From Acidobacteriota bacterium (GTDB taxonomy: Bacteria > Acidobacteriota > Terriglobia > Terriglobales > Acidobacteriaceae), in contig PJLO01000006.1 of NCBI GenBank assembly GCA_003010405.1, forward strand, positions 1 to 64,000: a DNA stretch of 64,000 bases. The letters run 5' to 3'. A model generated the notes under the pieces. It ran no database searches, was not told the DNA's origin, and was given only the letters and a program-made list of their open reading frames with translations. Positions 36,492 to 45,375 of this stretch are shown one piece after another (the stretch's first letter is position 1; each line of letters begins with the position of its first letter). The position numbers and the translations under genes were made by a program.

Positions 36492-36944
36492 CTAACTCTG
36501 TTTCGTTTGACCGCGCGCCACCTCACCTATAGTCTCGTGCGTGCGTTCGTTGTCTATCAGTGTGCGAATCTTATCAACGAGCAGCTGCCTGTTGGAAAAG
36601 CTGCGCATTGAACCGTGTGGTACGCTGAATCGCTGAATAGCGATGCGCTCTAGGTCTTTCCGAGTTAGCCTTTCATCACTTAGAAACTTGTCAATTTGAT
36701 CCAGCGAAACACTGATTAAGGCCCTGTCATTGAGCGTGAATAGTCCCGGCATTTCAGTATGTTTAGCGTGGACAGGTTCTTGAAGGAACTTAGGGGCGTT
36801 CCCCGATTTTAGAAAACGCAAGAGTGCTGCGTATTGCCTCAAAACTCTTTCGTCACTTCCTGCGGAAACAAGCGCCTTGTAATGTGCGGTGAGCACCTTC
36901 AGGAGGGGGTCACTTGTTTTGTTGTCGAGTTTCCTGTCACTCAT
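36492..36944 (-). CDS. Small unknown protein, partner of a ParA-like ATPase, 150 aa
   Basis: I know no family. The protein is charged and probably all-helical: an N-terminal helical part (LLKVLTAHYKALVSAG) and a C-terminal block (LERIAIQRFSVPHGSMRS, then NRQLLVDKIRTLI) that could form a DNA- or protein-binding domain. Its start overlaps the end of the ParA-like gene by 4 bases (ATGA), implying fixed stoichiometry. It occupies the place of a ParB/adaptor gene but shows no ParB motif. Confidence 0.65.
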   Translation of the reverse strand: MSDRKLDNKTSDPLLKVLTAHYKALVSAGSDERVLRQYAALLRFLKSGNAPKFLQEPVHAKHTEMPGLFTLNDRALISVSLDQIDKFLSDERLTRKDLERIAIQRFSVPHGSMRSFSNRQLLVDKIRTLIDNERTHETIGEVARGQTKQS

Positions 36945-37894
36945 AATTTGTCAATCCGCGATTTCAGTTCCTTGCATATGTTAGTCATCATGTTTCGTAC
37001 GTCAATCGTAACATTGGGCATTTTACTCAAATTCCACACAGGCCAACCAGCGTTTACAGCTTCGGGAACGCCGATCATGTTTTTTCCAACGGTCTGAATC
37101 ACGTCGCCTTTCCATGTGCGATGCAGTGCCGCGATCTGCTCTGTATGTATGTTTGTATAGCCAGATTTGGCTCGCCCGGCATATTTGACTAAGAATGGCA
37201 CAATCCCAGCAAGGTGAGTCGTGGGTACGAAATTTTTAGGCGTCGCATCTTCAGACAAACGAGCACTGGTCTTAAGATACTCCAGCTTCGCATCAATCTT
37301 GTTTTGCACTAGATTACGGAAGTGGGTCACACCACGGCTTGACAGATCGTCTGGTATAACAGGAACAACATAACCATCACTTGCAGCGAGAGCATTTTGG
37401 CTCACAATCTTAGTTGCTGGAGGGCAGTCGAAGATCACGTAATCATAATTGTTGTGAGCGTCAATCTCGTCAAGCCAAGTGGCCAAAAGAGTCCTCTTTT
37501 CCCAATCCGACAAATTGGCATTGCCATAGTTGGTTGACGCCAAATCAATTTCACTATCATCAAGTTCAAACTGGGCGCTTACAAAGTCTAGTTTCGGATA
37601 AAAGTTCGTGTACCGCTTATCTTTTTGGCCGAAAGCGTTCTTGATGATGATCTCCGCTTTTGGCATTGCGATTTTTCGATTACAGAAAGACTCAAAAACC
37701 CGGTTCACCGTGAGTTGTTGTGCCACGCATTTTTTCCAGAGCGATGCGCCAAGTACCACTATTGATAGGCTTGATTGATGATCAACGTCGATTACCAGAA
37801 CACGGTGTTCGCGTGCGAGAAACGCGGCCAAATGGAGGGATAGGGTGGTCTTACCCACGCCACCTTTGAAGTTGATGATTGAGACTTTCTTCAC
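36941..37894 (-). CDS. ParA-like (MinD/ParA superfamily) ATPase, 317 aa
   Basis: The deviant Walker A motif KGGVGKTT follows KVSIINF at the N-terminus. Walker A' is in LVIDVDHQSSLS, and Walker B is YVIFDCPPATK. Such ATPases position plasmids, chromosomes or protein clusters. The GTG at 37894 (with GAAAGG about 9 bases upstream) puts the P-loop near residue 10, as in relatives. An ATG at 37966 would add 24 unlikely residues. It forms an operon with the 150-aa gene. The setting, between lysS repeats and without plasmid genes, suggests an element-maintenance or defence role, which is inference. Confidence 0.85.
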   Translation of the reverse strand: MKKVSIINFKGGVGKTTLSLHLAAFLAREHRVLVIDVDHQSSLSIVVLGASLWKKCVAQQLTVNRVFESFCNRKIAMPKAEIIIKNAFGQKDKRYTNFYPKLDFVSAQFELDDSEIDLASTNYGNANLSDWEKRTLLATWLDEIDAHNNYDYVIFDCPPATKIVSQNALAASDGYVVPVIPDDLSSRGVTHFRNLVQNKIDAKLEYLKTSARLSEDATPKNFVPTTHLAGIVPFLVKYAGRAKSGYTNIHTEQIAALHRTWKGDVIQTVGKNMIGVPEAVNAGWPVWNLSKMPNVTIDVRNMMTNICKELKSRIDKL

Positions 37895-38200
37895 GGACAG
37901 TAGCCTTTCGTTTTGACTTACGTGCACTGAACCCGCCCGCAAGGTTTCCCAAAGATATAGCTGCATTATGTGCGGGCAGATGTCGCATAAATATTACCAG
38001 GGATTTTAGTTTGATCTCTGCTTGCGGAGGTGCGGCACTCCTAGCGAACGAAGCGAGGCCAAGCAACCCCCTCAAAGATCCCAGGTAGAATTCAATCGCG
38101 CATTCTGGAACAGTCTGTCAGACATGACTCCGGGATGTCGGCCAGCCCGAAGTGACTTAGGACTGGCCGACTAAGGAAGGAATGAGACTCAGGAATCTGA

Positions 38201-39751
38201 CTATTTCTGTTCTGCTGTCGCGGCCTCAGCTTTGTCTTCTTCCTTCCTCTCCGGTCGCAGGAGAGGGAAGAGGATGACGTCGCGGATTGAGGTTGAGCCG
38301 GTGAGCATCATGGTGAGGCGGTCGATGCCGATGCCTTCACCTCCGGCGGGGGGCATGCCGTAGGAGAGGGCGCGGATGTAGTCCTCATCCATCTGGTGAG
38401 CTTCCTCGTCGCCGCGTTGACGCGCGGAGAGCTGTTGCTCGAAACGGCGGCGCTGTTCCTCGGGATCGTTCAGCTCGCTAAAGGCGTTGCCCAGCTCCAT
38501 GCCCGCGACAAAAATCTCGAAACGCTCTACGAAATCCGGCTCGTCGCGCTTGTTTTTCGAGAGCGGAGAAATCGCAAGAGGGAAATCGTAGATGATTGTC
38601 GGCTGCCAGAGATGCTCCTCGGCGACTGCCTCGAACATATTGGCAATGGCGCGTCCCGCAGGCTCCTGCTGGTCGTAGGGGAGATTCACCTTGGCCTGCT
38701 GCAGACGGCGGACAAGCCGCTCGATCCTGTCATCGCTCCCGAAGTCTTCCATGACAGGCGGCTCGCCAGCGGATTCGGGCCAATACTTAATGATGGCTTC
38801 ACGCATGGAGAGTCGCTGGAAGTTGCCCCAGTCGATCTCGCGCTCGCCGAACTGGTTGACCAGCGTGCCATTTACGTCGAGCGCAACCTGCCGGAGAAGC
38901 TCCTCGGTCAGGTCCATCAGCTCGTTGTAATCGGCATATGCCTGGTAGAACTCGAGCATGGTGAACTCTGGGTTATGGCGGGTAGAAACGCCCTCATTGC
39001 GGAAATTGCGGTTGATCTCATAAACGCGATCAAGTCCGCCTACGACGAGGCGCTTGAGGTATAGTTCAGGTGCGATGCGCAGAAAGAGGTCAAGATCGAG
39101 CGTGTTGTGGTGCGTCACGAACGGACGTGCAGCGGCTCCCCCGGCGATTGGCTGCATCATGGGAGTCTCGACTTCGATAAAGTTGCGAGCATCCAGAAAG
39201 CGCCGGATCGACTGAATGATGCGCGCGCGCTTTGTAAAGACTTGACGCACTTCGGGATCGATCAGATCGACGTAGCGCATGCGGTAGCGCAGTTCGACGT
39301 CCGTAAGCCCGTGGAACTTTTCAGGCATCGGCAACAGATCCTTCGAGAGGAAGGTCAGGTCCTCAACATGGATGCTGAGTTCGCCGGTGCGGGTGCGGAA
39401 GAGGTATCCCTTCACGCCCACATGGTCGCCGATATCGAGGAGCTTAAAAAGCTCCCATAGTTTGTCGCCGACGGCATCTTTCTTTACGTAGATCTGGAGC
39501 TTTTCGCCGGATTGCTGAAGGTGGGCAAAGCTGGCCTTGCCCATGAGGCGGATGGCGATGAGGCGTCCAGCGACGGTGACATTGACCCGCTCGGCCTCAA
39601 GCTGTTCGCCAGTGCTGGCGGCGTAAGCGGCCAGGATCTCGGGAATCTGATGGCTGGAACTAAAGTGGTTAGGATAGGCAGGCTGACCGAGGGCTTCGAT
39701 CTGCCGCAGCTTCTGCTTGCGCAAGTCGTAAATGTTTTGCTCTAGGGACAC
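38201..39751 (-). CDS. lysS: Lysyl-tRNA synthetase, class II, 516 aa
   Basis: It charges tRNA-Lys with lysine. The N-terminal OB-fold ([20 protein letters not shown]) and class II motifs 1 ([11 protein letters not shown]), 2 ([18 protein letters not shown]) and 3 ([13 protein letters not shown]) are all present. A short acidic/lysine-rich tail ends AATAEQK. The start is GTG 39751. Its last 215 bases are duplicated at 34032-34246, so its 3' end is the apparent insertion point of the segment to its left, yet the gene itself is complete. Confidence 0.95.
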   Translation of the reverse strand: MSLEQNIYDLRKQKLRQIEALGQPAYPNHFSSSHQIPEILAAYAASTGEQLEAERVNVTVAGRLIAIRLMGKASFAHLQQSGEKLQIYVKKDAVGDKLWELFKLLDIGDHVGVKGYLFRTRTGELSIHVEDLTFLSKDLLPMPEKFHGLTDVELRYRMRYVDLIDPEVRQVFTKRARIIQSIRRFLDARNFIEVETPMMQPIAGGAAARPFVTHHNTLDLDLFLRIAPELYLKRLVVGGLDRVYEINRNFRNEGVSTRHNPEFTMLEFYQAYADYNELMDLTEELLRQVALDVNGTLVNQFGEREIDWGNFQRLSMREAIIKYWPESAGEPPVMEDFGSDDRIERLVRRLQQAKVNLPYDQQEPAGRAIANMFEAVAEEHLWQPTIIYDFPLAISPLSKNKRDEPDFVERFEIFVAGMELGNAFSELNDPEEQRRRFEQQLSARQRGDEEAHQMDEDYIRALSYGMPPAGGEGIGIDRLTMMLTGSTSIRDVILFPLLRPERKEEDKAEAATAEQK

Positions 39752-39814
39752 ACGAAAATTGTATAACAGCTAAGGAGCTGTGCGTTCGACTGCAAGGGCA
39801 AAGCGAGAGTAGCG

Positions 39815-40093
39815 ATGAGAAAAGAAAAACCGGAAAAGCGGGAAGAGAATCCGTGGGTGACAGTGGCGCGGTATTCGGAGATCGGGTTCGTGATTCCGAT
39901 GGCGGTCCTTGTGGGATATTTTCTTGGACTGATCGCCGACCATTTCCTGCATACTCACTGGCTCTATGTTGTCGGCCTCGTTTTGGGAGCGATAGCGGGA
40001 TTTATGTCAATGATACGAACAGCGATGCAGGCGAGTGCCGACGAAGATGAAGATGAAGAAAAAGAAAAGAAAAGAACGGATGACAGACGCTGA
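39815..40093 (+). CDS. AtpZ/AtpI-like small membrane protein, 92 aa
   Basis: Two transmembrane segments (ARYSEIGFVIPMAVLVGYFLG and LYVVGLVLGAIAGFMSM) follow a basic start, and the tail is acidic and then lysine-rich. This is the form of AtpZ/AtpI family proteins encoded ahead of F0 genes, proposed to assist c-ring assembly or magnesium supply. The next gene starts inside its last codons (ATG 40080), so they are coupled. Confidence 0.75.
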   Translation: MRKEKPEKREENPWVTVARYSEIGFVIPMAVLVGYFLGLIADHFLHTHWLYVVGLVLGAIAGFMSMIRTAMQASADEDEDEEKEKKRTDDRR

Positions 40094-40613
40094 GGTACCC
40101 AGAGCCTCAGCCGAAGATCCGTCTGAGCCTGAAGCCGGGAACGAGCAGTCGGAGTCCAGCTCCGAAAACCAGCCAGAGTCCGAGGCTCCGGACGAAACTC
40201 AAGTTTCAGCCCTGGAAATGGTGGATTATAAGGCCACGATACGGCGAATTGAGTGGATGATTCCCGTTGCGGGCACCCTTTGCGCCGTGGCAGCAGTCTG
40301 GCCCTTGGGTTGGGTTCTGGCGACTGGAATTCTGCTGGGGACGGTATTTGGGTGGGTCAACTTCCATTGGCTAGCGGAGTCGGTAAACGCGATCGGGGAG
40401 CGGATCGTACAAATAAAAAGCCGGGAAAAAGGCGCGGCAATCGTTTGGAGGGGAGTAGGGCGTATCTTCTTGATGGCGTTGTTTACCTATGCTATGTTTA
40501 GGTATTCCGTACGTGGTCTGGTAGGTTTCTTGGCAGGGCTCGCTATGCCTGTTATAGCGATGATGTGTGAGGCCGTGTATGAGTTCGTCGCCGCGAATCG
40601 GCGATCATCCTGA
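40080..40613 (+). CDS. ATP synthase subunit I-like membrane protein, 177 aa
   Basis: The N-terminal 45 residues are acidic and low in complexity (Glu, Ser, Pro). Four hydrophobic segments follow, beginning WMIPVAGTLCAVAAVWPLG, as in the AtpI (ATP synthase subunit I) family. ATG 40080 is chosen because it overlaps the preceding gene by 14 bases and avoids a lysine-only extension from 40035. It lies 20 bases upstream of atpB, in the usual place for AtpI. Confidence 0.7.
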   Translation: MTDAEVPRASAEDPSEPEAGNEQSESSSENQPESEAPDETQVSALEMVDYKATIRRIEWMIPVAGTLCAVAAVWPLGWVLATGILLGTVFGWVNFHWLAESVNAIGERIVQIKSREKGAAIVWRGVGRIFLMALFTYAMFRYSVRGLVGFLAGLAMPVIAMMCEAVYEFVAANRRSS

Positions 40614-40633
40614 ATGGGGCTATAAGACATTCA

Positions 40634-41368
40634 ATGCATCAACTACCTTTTACCGCGCTCCTGAACCGTTTATTCGCCGGTCCCGTGGCTGCTCTGCTGA
40701 CCATGTTAGGCGTACATCCGAGTCATCCTTCCACGCCGATTCCAAATCATGTTGCGATGCAGGTCATGGTGTTTCTGGTCCTGATCCTTTTCTTCATCGC
40801 CGTGCGCGCGAGCCTTTCGGTCGAAAAACCGGGAGTGCTGCAACACATGATGGAAGGGGTTTACAACGCAGTCGACTCGTTAAGTGAAGAGATCATCGGG
40901 CACCATAACAAACGGTACCTTGCTTATCTGATCGCACTGGCTCTGTTCGTCCTGTCCTGCAATCTTCTCGGGCTGATTCCGTTTTTCGAGACTCCGACGG
41001 GCATACCGTGTGTTCCGCTTGGGTGTGCCGCCGTTACGTGGTTCTACTATCACATTCAAGGACTTCGTGCGAACGGCGCGGGGTACATCAAGCACTTCAT
41101 GGGGCCGGTATGGTGGATGGCACCCCTCATGTTTGTGATTGAAATCTGCAGCCACTTGGCTCGGATCATGTCACTCACCGTCCGTTTGTATGCAAACATG
41201 TTCGCCGGAGACATGGTGACCATGGTGTTCTTCTCGCTGCTTCCAGTCGGCGTGCCGGTAGTTTTCCTCGGCCTCCACTTGGGGGTTGCGCTGATCCAGA
41301 CCTACATTTTCATCCTGTTGGCATCGGTGTACCTGGGCGAAGCCACTGCGCACGAGCACGAGCACTAA
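40634..41368 (+). CDS. atpB: F0F1 ATP synthase subunit a, 244 aa
   Basis: The membrane subunit forming the proton half-channels next to the c-ring. The essential arginine is Arg184 in SLTVRLYANMFAGD. Several hydrophobic helices span the length, which is normal. The C-terminus is histidine/glutamate-rich (TAHEHEH). It is followed 142 bases later by atpE. The remaining F1 and F0 genes (atpF, H, A, G, D, C) are not in this window, so the operon is split. Confidence 0.95.
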   Translation: MHQLPFTALLNRLFAGPVAALLTMLGVHPSHPSTPIPNHVAMQVMVFLVLILFFIAVRASLSVEKPGVLQHMMEGVYNAVDSLSEEIIGHHNKRYLAYLIALALFVLSCNLLGLIPFFETPTGIPCVPLGCAAVTWFYYHIQGLRANGAGYIKHFMGPVWWMAPLMFVIEICSHLARIMSLTVRLYANMFAGDMVTMVFFSLLPVGVPVVFLGLHLGVALIQTYIFILLASVYLGEATAHEHEH

Positions 41369-41516
41369 GAATGAAATTGGATTCCGCGCAGCTGTTTTCC
41401 TGGCTGCCGTTACGAATGTTGTACGCCGCGAGCGTGAGGGCCTCCGACTGCATGGAAGACGCATTGTGTGGACGTCAACCACCCACTGGCGGTGAAATCT
41501 GCAAGGAGCAATGTTA

Positions 41517-41837
41517 ATGAACAAGAAACTTTTCGTGCTGTTCTCTGTCCTCGCCATGCTGATGCTGGCGACTCCGACCTTCGCGCAGGCTGCGCCTGTC
41601 GCCGCCGCCGCTGCCGGCATTAACTGGGTTGCCATCATTTCCGGCGCTGCCATGGCTGTTGTAGCCAGTGTGGCCGCACTCGGTCAGGCTAGAATTGCTA
41701 TCGCCGCCTGCGAAGGCATGTCCCGCAATCCTGGTGCTCGCGCTGGCATTCAGCTTGTCGTGATTCTTGGTCTTGCGTTCGTCGAATCATTGGTGCTGTT
41801 TACGCTGGTCGTTGTGTTCGTAAAGGTTGTTAAGTAA
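41517..41837 (+). CDS. atpE: F0F1 ATP synthase subunit c with N-terminal leader, 106 aa
   Basis: The rotor-ring proteolipid. The proton-carrying residue is Glu90 (GLAFVESLVLF), and the polar loop SRNPGA (69-74) faces F1. Unlike most bacterial c subunits (70-90 aa) it begins with a signal-peptide-like segment (MNKKLFVLFSVLAM to TFAQA) that probably directs membrane insertion and may be cleaved. ATG 41517 has AGGAG 8 bases upstream. An in-frame ATG at 41511 is too close to that site. A strong terminator follows directly. Confidence 0.95.
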   Translation: MNKKLFVLFSVLAMLMLATPTFAQAAPVAAAAAGINWVAIISGAAMAVVASVAALGQARIAIAACEGMSRNPGARAGIQLVVILGLAFVESLVLFTLVVVFVKVVK

Positions 41838-41852
41838 CGATTCTGCTGGTTT

Positions 41853-41887
41853 GAAGCTCCCCGCTGCGGCGGGGAGCTTCTCGTTTT
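41853..41887 (+). terminator. Terminator of the atpB-atpE cluster
   Basis: GAAGCTCCCCGC (41853-41864), loop TGCG, GCGGGGAGCTTC (41869-41880), then TCGTTTTC. A 12 bp perfect stem 15 bases after the atpE stop. Confidence 0.9.
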
Positions 41888-41894
41888 CTACTGA

Positions 41895-42248
41895 GCGTCA
41901 AAGTGCTGCTGCGGGAATTGAAGGACGGGATGCTTGCCGAAATTCGGTGAACGGTTGATCGGCCATAATTCGAAGATCTCGCAGATGCCAGCGATAGGCC
42001 GCGTTGCACAGCACCTCCCGCTTGAGCTGGCGCTCTCTGCGGATGAGCAGCAGCTTGAACAGCCACTACCGGTCCAGCGCTCGCCGGACGCCCGTAGTCA
42101 GGGCAATACAGATGCCGAACCCGCGCGCTGATGAAATCTAGGTAGATCACAGCATCGAATCTTGCGCAGCAGATGATCCGCCGGAACCAGCGACTCGATC
42201 GACACCAACTCCAACTCCTGCTGCTGCACCTCTGAAGTCTCTCAGCAT
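41895..42248 (-). pseudogene. Degenerate transposase N-terminus (DUF772, IS1182/IS5-like)
   Basis: Read on the minus strand with frame changes, the sequence gives MLRD near 42248, then QQELELVSIESLVPADHLLR, DFISARVRHLYCPDYGRPA and LREVLCNAAYRWHLRIFELW-like pieces. These match the N-terminal DUF772 domain of IS1182/IS5-type transposases (the VPADHLLRKI pattern). Stops and frameshifts break it and the catalytic part is missing. It is debris between the F0 cluster and complex I. Confidence 0.55.
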
Positions 42249-42314
42249 GTTCTCTGAATACACCAAAGCTCCCGCAAAAAAGCGAGAGCTTCTGAGGTAC
42301 TTTGTCAGCAATCT

Positions 42315-42346
42315 GATGAGGCCCCGGGAATAAACCGGAGCCTCAT
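42315..42346 (-). terminator. Terminator of the nuo operon
   Basis: ATGAGGCCCCGG and CCGGAGCCTCAT form a stem with one mismatch or bulge around GAATAAA, about 20 bases after the nuoN stop on the minus strand. Confidence 0.7.
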
Positions 42347-42364
42347 AGTCTTAGCTATTGTTTA

Positions 42365-43819
42365 TTAGCGAACTGCGATGGCACTGGGCATTCCCTGAGT
42401 GTAGTGCAGAACTGCATTAGGGAGCACGCCAAGCCACAGGGTTGCTATAAGGCTGATGGCGATTGCCAGGCCCATGCCCAAGCGAACAGGAGGGACCGGT
42501 ATCTCGGCTCGTGGTTCGTACATGTACATGCGAACGATCAGGCGGAGGTAATAGTAGGAGCCCACGCCGCTATTTACCAGGCCGATCAGAGTGAGCCAGA
42601 TCAATCGGGTGCGGAGAGCTGTGCTGAAGATGTAGAACTTTGCGAAAAAGCCGCCAGTGATCGGAATTCCGATAAGGGAAAGCAGAAAGAACGTAAAAAC
42701 GGCGGCCAAAACAGGCGAGCGTTTTCCCAGACCCGAGTAGTCGTCCATTTGCAAGTAACCTTCGCCGCTGCCCGCCATCTGTGTAACGACGGCAAAAGCA
42801 CCGAGGTTCATGGCGGCGTAGGCAGCCGAGTAGAACATTGCGGACGAAATGGCCAGATCGCGATTACTAGCCGAGGCGAAGGCAACCATAAGATATCCGG
42901 CGTGCGCGATGGAAGAGTAGGCCAACATGCGTTTCACGTTGCTTTGCAGGAGGGCTCCAACATTTCCGACAGACATGGAGAGAGCAGCTGCGACCCAAAT
43001 CACCCAGAATAGGTTGGGCGATGCCGCTTCAAAAACGATTCGTATGAGAACGGCGAAGGTTGCGGCTTTCGGGGCCGTGGACATGAGGGCCACTACGGGC
43101 GAAGGCGCACCCTCGTAAACGTCTGGGGTCCAGATCTGGAATGGCGCACAAGCGACTTTGAATGCGAGTCCGGTAAAAATGAGAGCAACAGCGAGGTAGG
43201 CCAGTGCTTCGACATGATTTGCTTTGCCGAGGATCAGCGCGATATCAAAAATGTTGGTGGAGCCAGTTGCTCCATAGAGCAGGGCGATCCCGTACAGGAA
43301 GAATCCTGTTGCGAAGGAGCCGAGCAGGAAATATTTCAGCGCGCTTTCCGTGCTCACAGCTGCGCTGCGACGGAAGCCCGAAAGAATGTAGCTGGCAATG
43401 GACGAGATTTCCAGCGCGATAAAGATGAGAACCAGTTCGACCGCTGAAGACATCAGGCACATGCCCACAGCGCCCAGAATGACCAAAGCGTAGTATTCGC
43501 CGAAATCTATCTTTTGCAAGGGGAGATAGTCGAGCGACATCAATATGGTTGCCAGGGTGACGAGCAGGACAACGAGATGGAAAAAGATGCTGAAGTGGTC
43601 GACTCGCAGCACGTGGTTGAATCCAAAGCCCGCAAATTGAGGCTGTGCCTGATACACGGTTGCAGCGATGGCTGCAACGGCGCCGAAGGCCGCAAATATG
43701 CCCAGGTCCTTGCGGCTGCGGTCCTCTGGCAATAGCGACTCGACGAACATGATAGCCATGCCCCAGACCGAGAGGACGATTTCGGGAAGAATGCGTATGT
43801 AATCGGTGGCTGTTGGCAT
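42365..43819 (-). CDS. nuoN: NADH-quinone oxidoreductase subunit N, 484 aa
   Basis: An antiporter-like membrane subunit of complex I that contributes one proton channel. About 14 hydrophobic helices are visible. VKRMLAYSSIAHAGY, carrying the Lys and His of the channel, and KVACAPFQIWTPDVYEGAP are family signatures. It is the last gene of the operon and starts 2 bases after the nuoM stop. Confidence 0.95.
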   Translation of the reverse strand: MPTATDYIRILPEIVLSVWGMAIMFVESLLPEDRSRKDLGIFAAFGAVAAIAATVYQAQPQFAGFGFNHVLRVDHFSIFFHLVVLLVTLATILMSLDYLPLQKIDFGEYYALVILGAVGMCLMSSAVELVLIFIALEISSIASYILSGFRRSAAVSTESALKYFLLGSFATGFFLYGIALLYGATGSTNIFDIALILGKANHVEALAYLAVALIFTGLAFKVACAPFQIWTPDVYEGAPSPVVALMSTAPKAATFAVLIRIVFEAASPNLFWVIWVAAALSMSVGNVGALLQSNVKRMLAYSSIAHAGYLMVAFASASNRDLAISSAMFYSAAYAAMNLGAFAVVTQMAGSGEGYLQMDDYSGLGKRSPVLAAVFTFFLLSLIGIPITGGFFAKFYIFSTALRTRLIWLTLIGLVNSGVGSYYYLRLIVRMYMYEPRAEIPVPPVRLGMGLAIAISLIATLWLGVLPNAVLHYTQGMPSAIAVR

Positions 43820-43821
43820 GG

Positions 43822-45375
43822 TTATTTGAGCACCGTACCTACCTTGACTTGGAGTGTTGGGGCAGAGGACGCAACCTTTGGCGTCTCCAAAATGCCCGCG
43901 ACCGACGCGTCAATCGAGTTCATCCAGAACTGGGGAAAGACTCCCATGACTAGCGCCAAAACCGCGAGGGGCCAGAGGATAGTGCGTTCGCGCGTATCCA
44001 CATCAGGCAGCGTCGTGTTCAGCGGGTTGACGATAGTTCCGTAAAAGGTTCGCTGATACAGCCAGAGCATGTAGAAAGCGCCCCAGATGACCCCGCTCGC
44101 CGCAAGAATTCCGTAAATCGCTCTTGCCTGGAAGGCACCGCTGAGAATCAGAAACTCGCCCACAAATCCGTTCATCATCGGCAGCCCGATCGAAGAGAGC
44201 GTAATGAGCAGGAACAGCGTCGCGAAGACAGGCATCGGCGTGGCGAGCCCGCCGTATTCCTTGATTTCGTAATTGTGGCGGCGGTCATAAATCATGCCAA
44301 GCAGGAGGAAGAGGGCGCCGGTAGAGATGCCGTGATTGAGCATCTGGTAGACGCCGCCATCCATGCCGGCGCGAGTGAAACTGAAGGTGCCCAGAACAAC
44401 GAAGCCGAGATGGCTCACCGAGGAATAGGCGACCAGTTTCTTCATGTTGGGTTGAACCAGTGCGACCAGTGCGCCGTAGATAATGCCGATAATGGCCAGC
44501 GCTATGATCCAGGGCGCGTTCTTGTGTGCTTCGGCAGGAAAAAGCCCAATGCTGAAGCGCAGAAGACCGTAAGTACCCATCTTAAGCATGACTCCAGCGA
44601 GGAGTACGGACCCAGCAGTCGGAGCTTCCACGTGGGCGTCCGGCAACCATGTGTGCAGTGGGAAAAGCGGCACTTTGACGGCAAAAGCTACGAAAAATCC
44701 AAGAAAAAGCCAGAGTGCAGTGTGGCCCGACAGGGCTATTGCGCCGCTCGCGAGCAGATGCTGAAGCTCGGTGAAATCGAATGTTCCGGACTGGGCGTAG
44801 AGCCAGATGATTGCCGCAAGCATAAGGACGGAGGCGATCATCGTGTACAGGAAGAACTTGACGGCGGCATAAACGCGGCGCTCGTGTCCGTAGATTCCGA
44901 TGATGAGCGCCATCGGAATGAGCGTGGCTTCCCAGAAAAAGTAAAAGAGAAAGAGATCCAGCGCGATGAAAACTCCGATCATCGCCGTTTCCAGCACGAG
45001 CAAAAGGATGAAGAACTCCTTCACTCGATCGTGGATCGATTTCCATGACGCCAGGACACAGAACGGAACCAGAAAGGTCGTCAGTATTACGAGCCAGAGA
45101 GAGATGCCGTCGATACCGACGTGGTAATGGATATTGGGACTGGTGATCCAGTGCAGATTCAGCTCATAGGCAAAGCTTCCCGAGTTTGCGGGAGCAACCT
45201 GGCGGTAGTGCGCAGGCAGATGAAGCGAAACGAGGAGCGTGACGATTGAGATGGCCAGAGCGAACCAGCGAATAATGCGATCGCGGCGCGGCAGAAAGAC
45301 CATCAAGAGTGCTCCCAGCGCGGGCAGGAACGTTGTAATGGTGAGAATCCAGGGATTGAGAGTAGATGCGTTCAT
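43822..45375 (-). CDS. nuoM: NADH-quinone oxidoreductase subunit M, 517 aa
   Basis: An antiporter-like proton-pumping subunit. The conserved Glu lies in FFWEATLIPMALIIG, FAVKVPLFPLHTWLPDAHVEAP carries a channel lysine, and MKKLVAYSSVSHLGFV follows. ATG 45375 overlaps the nuoL stop by 4 bases (ATGA) and gives a normal length. The longer frame from 45432 would run into nuoL. Confidence 0.95.
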   Translation of the reverse strand: MNASTLNPWILTITTFLPALGALLMVFLPRRDRIIRWFALAISIVTLLVSLHLPAHYRQVAPANSGSFAYELNLHWITSPNIHYHVGIDGISLWLVILTTFLVPFCVLASWKSIHDRVKEFFILLLVLETAMIGVFIALDLFLFYFFWEATLIPMALIIGIYGHERRVYAAVKFFLYTMIASVLMLAAIIWLYAQSGTFDFTELQHLLASGAIALSGHTALWLFLGFFVAFAVKVPLFPLHTWLPDAHVEAPTAGSVLLAGVMLKMGTYGLLRFSIGLFPAEAHKNAPWIIALAIIGIIYGALVALVQPNMKKLVAYSSVSHLGFVVLGTFSFTRAGMDGGVYQMLNHGISTGALFLLLGMIYDRRHNYEIKEYGGLATPMPVFATLFLLITLSSIGLPMMNGFVGEFLILSGAFQARAIYGILAASGVIWGAFYMLWLYQRTFYGTIVNPLNTTLPDVDTRERTILWPLAVLALVMGVFPQFWMNSIDASVAGILETPKVASSAPTLQVKVGTVLK

